From contig NC_132892.1 of the NCBI RefSeq assembly GCF_030463535.1, forward strand, positions 33,802,080 to 33,866,079: DNA of 64,000 nucleotides, given 5' to 3'. Shown piece by piece: positions 59,125-64,000 of the stretch. Position numbers and translations under genes: made by a program. Each line of letters opens with the position of its first letter. Positions within the stretch are counted from its first letter, which is position 1. This stretch comes from Salminus brasiliensis (taxonomy: Eukaryota > Chordata > Actinopteri > Characiformes > Bryconidae). Under the pieces are notes generated by a model, which saw only the letters and a program-made list of their open reading frames with translations, searched no databases and was not told the origin of the DNA.

Positions 59125-60850
59125 CGGTGGGCAGCCAACTCCAGCGCCCGTGAAGCAGAGAGGGTAAAGGGCCTTGCTCAAGGGCCCAACAGTGGCAGCT
59201 TGCCGAGTCCAAGAATTGAACCCACAACCCTGTTATCGATATCCTGGCGCTCTAACCACTGAGCCACCACTACCCCCAATGCTTCACAGTGTTCATGGAA
59301 TGCAGTCCGAGATCTTGTCAACTAAAATTTGAAAAAAAAAAACATCTGAATATTTTTAAAAACAGAGATTTCCCTCCCTACATTTTTAAAAAGTATTTCT
59401 GTCCACACAGACATGAAAGCGCTTGCATGAGCATGCTAGCCCCACATGAGACTGTATTCCTCATAAAGAAAGACATCAAAAACAGAAAGAAGGAAGAAAA
59501 CACAGAGGTTTAATACCAAATATACACACTAGTCCATATAGTGTATAATGCCATTCATGAAAGTATTGATTCTAAATCGGAATACAAATACTTTAAATAT
59601 ATATAATATATCTTGAATTTTCTGAGATTCAGCCAGCCAGGAACATGCATTTCACAAAGGTCTGTAAATGCTCTAAAAAGAGCATTTTCACGGGAGGACA
59701 AAACACAGACAAAACCTCAAAAACCTGCTTGCACAGATCTATTGTTTTTTTTTTTTTTAACTATGGTTGTTGTTTTTTTAATGTATTATGTTGGATTAGC
59801 TACAGATGCTGTGTTTACTATTTCTCAATTAAAAAAACAAAAACATCAGATCGGTTGAAAACCTCAGCGGTTAAAGTTAGAGGGCTATCAATAACATGGT
59901 ACAATTCCCAGGCTCGGCAAGCTGCCACTGTTGGGCCCTTGAGCGCCCTCTGGGTGTGTGTGTACTCACTGCCCCTAGTTCACTAGTGTGTGTGTTCACT
60001 ACCACAGATGGGTTAAATGCAGAGGATACATTTCGCTGTACAGTGTACAGTGACAAATACTTGCACCTTTACCATTAATGCACACTAGGATGCCCAAACC
60101 TTTACACACAGCTCTACCCAGAAACTAAAGGAACCTTAAGCAAAAGAAAAAAAATAAAAGAGTATAAAAAGAGTATAAAAAAGATGATGTAATAATAGTA
60201 AATAGACAGAGTGTCCATAAGATATCCAAAGATATTTCCCCCTTGGCTGTTTTATGGGACTGTTTTATATGACAAATACGTGCACCTTTTTTTTTAAAAG
60301 GACTGAGGTGGAGAACTTAATGATGTCTGTGTGGATTCAAATCTGGAGTCAGTATTTGTAACTGCTTACATCCTTGTCAAGTCATTCAGTACAGAAATGG
60401 GACCAGAGGTGGATGGGTACCTCTTTGAGTCCTGATTCATCTCAAGGTTTCTTCCTCTGAATCGAAGGGAGTTTTTTACTTGCCACTGTTGCCACTGGCT
60501 TATTGAAAAGAGGCTCTGACCCTGATCTCCGTAAAGCTGCTTTCTAATGTTGTTGTTTTGGAATTGATCTTTCTTCTCAACATTGATTTTTACAGTATAG
60601 TGCTTAGAAGAGAAAAAGCTGCTTGCAAATCATGGCCCATCTTCATGTTTGTTCTTCTCTCATTTCGACAGCAATGACTATCTACTCCACTGTGCAACTG
60701 CTCAAAGACGAAGGTCTGACTTACGCTACTGTGAGCTTCCAGAAGAATCCAGATTTCTCCCAGACTGCTAGTGATAGCACAGTCACTGTCATGAAGGACG
60801 AATCTGCAACTGAGTATGCTACAATCAAGCACCACCCAAGACGAAAGTGA
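49273..60850 (+). CDS. Locus H: six-Ig-domain pIgR/CD300-like receptor with ITIM/ITSM tail
   Basis: Eleven exons join in frame to 780 residues: signal peptide 49273-49312; Ig domains 50000-50305, 50399-50731, 51531-51839, 51922-52242, 55597-55917 and 56005-56298; transmembrane 57827-57931; linker 58219-58262; tail 58357-58447 and 60672-60850. Domain 1 lacks both canonical cysteines (VIIVHYW, TYKFGIL) but keeps KYICKWEDNSC. Domain 2 is canonical. Domain 3 has Cys shifted forward (GGCIMMEY). Domains 4 to 6 are canonical (VYWCGV, KYWCGV, MYWCGS), with the CD300-type second pair clear in 4 and 5. The tail has DYEEIN, TIYSTV (ITSM), LTYATV (ITIM) and TEYATI (ITSM), fitting SHP-1/SHP-2 or adaptor recruitment. 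Teleost pIgR usually has two domains; six makes this a large multidomain paralogue. A Tc1 element sits in the domain 4-5 intron. Confidence 0.8.
53380..53665 (+). mobile_element. SINE-like element in locus H intron
   Basis: CACTGGTTTGAATCCCAGGTCATGC is B-box-like, followed by CCTTGGTTGCCTGGTGATG and GGGGAGAGTGGGTTGGGTAATTGG. The general build is that of a tRNA-derived fish SINE. The family is not identified. Confidence 0.45.
53966..55520 (-). mobile_element. Tc1-like transposon, near full length, transposase pseudogene
   Basis: Both inverted repeats are present: TGGACAAAATTGTTGGTACC on the left and, on the right, GGACCAATAATTTTGTCCATG, its near reverse complement. The pairing extends through CCACAATGGTCACAGAAAT. 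On the minus strand, frames encode the DNA-binding half (KKIIDKHVKGKGYKTISKQL, 55191-54955), the linker (TKEPRKTSKEIKGELQAQG) and the C terminus (NLNPFEHLWKELKHAVWK, 54393-54184). Frameshifts separate these, so it is inactive. It lies inside the intron between domains 4 and 5 of locus H. Confidence 0.92.
59012..59276 (-). mobile_element. tRNA-derived SINE (inverted) with (CA)n
   Basis: The minus strand reads GGTGGCTCAGTGGTTAGAGC (A-box-like) and GGGTTGTGGGTTCAATTC (B-box-like), then GGCCCTTGAGCAAGGCCC, a (TG)n tract at 59091-59120 and ACTGTACAGTGACAAATA. It lies in the last long intron of locus H. A plus-strand relative spans 59862-60078. Confidence 0.7.
59862..60078 (+). mobile_element. tRNA-derived SINE copy
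   Basis: It starts near AACCTCAGCGGTTAAAG, contains GCAAGCTGCCACTGTTGGGCC and ends CAGTGACAAATACTTGCACC, matching the body and 3' end of 59012-59276 in the opposite orientation. Confidence 0.65.
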
Positions 60851-61189
60851 TCAGCTGATCACTGTGATTACTGAACTCAGTATGAATTTGTAATCTTCAG
60901 CATGTCTAGGTAGGTTATAAGTTGGAAAAGGGTTTTAAGAAGATCTGAAGCTCTTAGTAGCTAACTTCATGAAGTGGAACCACTCATGCAACAGATATCA
61001 ATGTATTGCTCAAAACCTTTTAAATGTTTAAAGAAAATCTTACATTTCTTTTACATTCATCCTCTTTCTCAGAGAACCAAAGATGGTTCCTCTATGGCAT
61101 TGTTCACCCGCACCCTCATATGCAGGAGTGCATGATAGCCTAGCTTCATGCTGCATTATAATTGGACAGCTCACTAGCTGGGATTAGTC

Positions 61190-61480
61190 AGTGCAAACAT
61201 ATATTATTTGGACAAAAGTATTGGGACACCTGCTAATCTGTCTTCTGAAATCAGGGGTAATAAAAAGAGCTGATCCTGCCTTTGTTGGAGTAACTGTCTC
61301 TACTGTCCAGAGATGATGGCTTTCTACTAGATTTTGGAGGAGCATTGCTGTGAGGATTTGATTGCATTCAGGGACAAGAGCGTTAGTGAGGTCAGGATGT
61401 TGGATGTTGATCACCACCCCACCTCATCATCCCCAACTCTCCAACCCATCCCAAACCAAAAAAGTTATAGATGCATCATA
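61190..61480 (+). mobile_element. MITE copy, truncated
   Basis: AACATATATTATTTGGACAAAAGTATTGGG marks the left end. The interior TGTTGGAGTAACTGTCTCTACTG is shared with other copies. The distal half is missing. Confidence 0.65.
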
Positions 61481-61574
61481 GATAGGTCATCCATAACTTT
61501 TCACCAATTTTGACTGTCTGGACGGTTCATTTGTTTGTAAACTTGTGTAAGGTCTCCCTCTGCTGGCCTCAGTG

Positions 61575-62045
61575 CACTGTAAACCCGAATAAGTTCAGTT
61601 AACTCAAATTTTTTGAGGAAACTGATTACCACAAACTATTTAAGTAGACAAACTCTATTATTTTAAGTGCAAAGAATATAATATTTTTATGTGCACTGAA
61701 ATTTATAAACCTTATTATCTTGTACTCAATATTATTACATTTTTAGAACTATTTAAATTCAGTCTAACTTTACTTAAAATAACTGTATATGTTGTACTTA
61801 ATATTTAAATGTTTTCTTAACTATACTAAACTACTTTTAATGAACTCAAAAAATGTATACTGTAATAGTTTGGAATACTCAAAAAGTTGTATTAAGTTTA
61901 AATTAAAAATATTGTGTCAGACACACTTTTCATTTACTCAAACATTTCAACTAGAAAATACTCATACTTGACTAATACTTTACTTAAAACATTTGAGGAA
62001 ACTAATTACCACAAAGTAATTGAGTTAACGTAACTCAAAATACCT
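61575..62045. mobile_element. AT-rich MITE-like repeat with subterminal direct motifs
   Basis: Two diverged copies of GAGGAAACTGATTACCACAAA lie near both ends (61615 and 61994), each next to an AGTTAACTCAAA-type motif. The interior is made of AACTCAAAA-like short words. It looks like a common non-autonomous fish element; its superfamily is unknown. Confidence 0.45.
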
Positions 62046-62873
62046 TCACAAAAAATAAATATAAAACAAGGAAACGTTAATCTGCTAAAATTAACATTTT
62101 ATTTTAGCAAATCAGTAACCAGGATGCAAGTCATAAACCACTCATTTCAACAAATATATAAAACCCATTCTGAGGTACAATAAAACTTTGCTGAAGTCAA
62201 AACACATTACACCATTTAAACCAAAAAAAAAAAAAAAAAATGTATGGCTTTGCATAGGCTTGTCACAATAATCACATTGACTAATGGTACAATGGGTTTA
62301 ATGAATAAAGCAAATGAGGAGCAAGTATGTCAGCTTTTTTGGTTTCATTTTATTTGCTTAACTTGTGCATAATGAGTATTTACTTATATTCCACTCACAA
62401 ATTCTTAATATTAATAATTATTAAAAGTACATTGCTCTTTAAAAGGGTTTAATTGCATTATCATGCCATTATATTATCATTATATCTGTCACATACATTT
62501 GCCTTAAAATAACTTATTATTTTACTATTGCAATAATCTTTGGGCCAGTATATAGTACAATACATTACAGCAATCGTGACAGGCCTAGCCATGTATTAAT
62601 AGGGCTGCTCTGCATACAATAAACTGAAAAAATATTCCATAAAATACAATAAAATAAAATATAGTATTAAACAAAATATGTTAAGCATGTTTAGTTAAGC
62701 CCTTAATGCTCAGTAATGTGTACCTGTGCAGTAACAATTCTGTGTGCAATGGCCTGTACCATGGCAACAATAATAAAAAAAAAAAACTGGCATATTTTCT
62801 GAACATATTTGTGACTCTCCAACAGAACAATTTTTGGAACTTGGAATTTAAAGAGGTGGTAATGCAATCTAGG

Positions 62874-62907
<34 letters not shown>

Positions 62908-63020
62908 TACCACAACAGCAGGTTTATCTAACAGAGCATAGAAAGGTGATGCTTCAACAGGAATTTACAACAGGCAGAACCTACAAAAGTCCCATCAAAA
63001 GGGAGTGTATCATTCGCCAA
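62046..63020. other. AT-rich spacer with two poly(A) tracts
   Basis: It contains A-runs at 62222-62240 and 62874-62905 and no recognised gene. It is probably the 3' untranslated or downstream region of the minus-strand gene at 63021. Confidence 0.45.
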
Positions 63021-63801
63021 TTACACCCTCCCTAGCAGATCATTTTTTAGATTTAGCAGCCTGGGTGTTAGTGGTTTAAAGTCATCCAAGCCCATAATGA
63101 CTTTCTGAATGAAGTGGAAGGTGTGGATCAGTTTTTTTGGATAGCAGATGTTTAATGCATACATTAAACCAAGTAACATGAGAAAAGCATCAGCCAAATA
63201 AGAAAGGTCATTCAGCACAATGTCACCTTCCAGCACAATGGCAATCCTTGCAGGGCTGAATTGAACAGGGGAACTTGGGTCTTCATTCACCATGGTGAGA
63301 AGACCAACTGCCAAGTCTGCGATGTCCGGTTCACTCTCTTTCTCAGTCTGAAAAATAAATTAAACAAAATAGTAAACACACATACAACAATAATTCCAAT
63401 CTTTGATTTCTTTCTTCCAACTTATGCTTTCTTTCCAAAGCAGAACAAGCATACAAGATTCAGTGGTGTTGGTGGGATGTCTTCAAATGTAAAACATGAG
63501 GGTTATAGATTTTTTTATATTTTTGGTTAAGAAGTGGCACAAAGTGTCCCAAGACATAAAATTGAACAATTACTGTTGAGAGCAAAAATACTTCTTGTAC
63601 TGAAATAAAAGGACGCCATTTATTTCAGTAATAATATATGGTGACCATTTAATAAAAGGGTATCCTGCAACTTTTGACTAACCCTGTACATATTTAGTAA
63701 CTTACGTTCCAAGTCCTGAAAAAAGCAGAGTCATCTTCACAAAGGAACACAGGGAGGGCTCGAAGCGCAGCAGTACGTCTGTGGTTTACATCACATTGCT
63801 C
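63021..63801 (-). CDS. C-terminal exons of a SAMD3-like, multi-copy fish protein (partial)
   Basis: Two minus-strand exons join in frame. The first, 63801-63706 (96 bases), reads EQCDVNHRRTAALRALPVFL then CEDDSAFFRTWN. The last, 63347-63021, reads TEKESEPDIADLAVGLLTMV, then IAIVLEGDIVLNDLSYLADA, LLGLMYALNICYPKKLIHTF and ends LNLKNDLLGRV with TAA. Acceptors TTTACAG and TTTTTCAG and the donor GTAAG are intact. The RRTAALRALPVFL...YALN.CYPK pattern is typical of the C terminus of fish proteins annotated as sterile alpha motif domain-containing protein 3-like; that identity is from memory. Function is unknown. The 5' exons lie beyond the window. It is unrelated to the Ig cluster. Confidence 0.6.
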
Positions 63802-64000
63802 CTGTAAATAGATGTGAAACTCTTTAGATTAGATGAGGGAATGAGAAGAAACAAATGAAGAGTAAAACAACAGAAGCAGCAGTAGATGCAGGATAGGAAG
63901 AAACAGGGGAAGCAGAAGAAAAAACAGAAGAAGCATAAAATTTGTGCAATATCTTTGTTAAAATTAATACTAAGTGTGGTCACATACCAGAAGATCATAA

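Overview
This is vertebrate genomic DNA, almost certainly from a teleost fish and probably an ostariophysan (characin, catfish or knifefish type; the lineage is inferred from repeat flavour only). Genes are split by introns, all Ig exons are symmetrical phase 1-1, and the spacers hold Tc1/mariner elements, MITEs, LINE fragments, tRNA-type SINEs and long AT, GA and ATT microsatellites typical of fish.

The window is dominated by a head-to-tail, all-plus-strand tandem cluster of leukocyte-type immunoglobulin receptors of the CD300 (CMRF35-like)/polymeric Ig receptor-like family. I resolved eight loci, called A to H in map order, by joining splice-consistent exons: A 1552-5354 (one Ig domain), B 10203-13852 (two), C 15279-20425 (two, pseudogene), D 21807-25726 (two), E 28871-32103 (two), F 35211-37856 (two), G 40578-45511 (two) and H 49273-60850 (six). 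There are also two relics, at 6890-7780 and 25929-26098. Each gene has a tiny signal-peptide exon (about 13 codons, MK.LLIFTL.-like), one exon per V-type domain, an optional Thr/Pro stem exon, a transmembrane exon, a short linker exon and a terminal tyrosine-motif exon.

Tails fall into three classes. A to E carry YQSL/YQNL/YQTL motifs, in A and B within a 42-bp tandem repeat. F and G carry a 17-residue ATAQLP-type repeat in which tyrosines are partly (F) or wholly (G) replaced. H has compact ITIM/ITSM motifs (YSTV, YATV, YATI) plus YEEI. The likely role is surface inhibitory or paired-receptor signalling in myeloid or other leukocytes through SH2 phosphatases and adaptors. Ligands cannot be inferred.

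The most unusual signals are: concerted loss of both canonical Ig-fold cysteines in the membrane-distal domain of B, C, D and H, with an extra cysteine in B to D; an independent double loss in domain 2 of G; minisatellite-like growth and decay of signalling motifs; a tail-class switch between near-identical E and F ectodomains; a gene-conversion-like tract between C and D; and a shared upstream block with RUNX-like sites in B to G.

Flanks and spacers hold LINE fragments (start of window, 38.6-40.1 kb, 46.8-47.8 kb), three Tc1-like copies (7.8, 33 and 54-55.5 kb), a Ty3/gypsy relic (34.2 kb), a degenerate telomere-like array (27.1-27.7 kb) and, at the right end on the minus strand, the last two exons of an unrelated SAMD3-like fish family protein.
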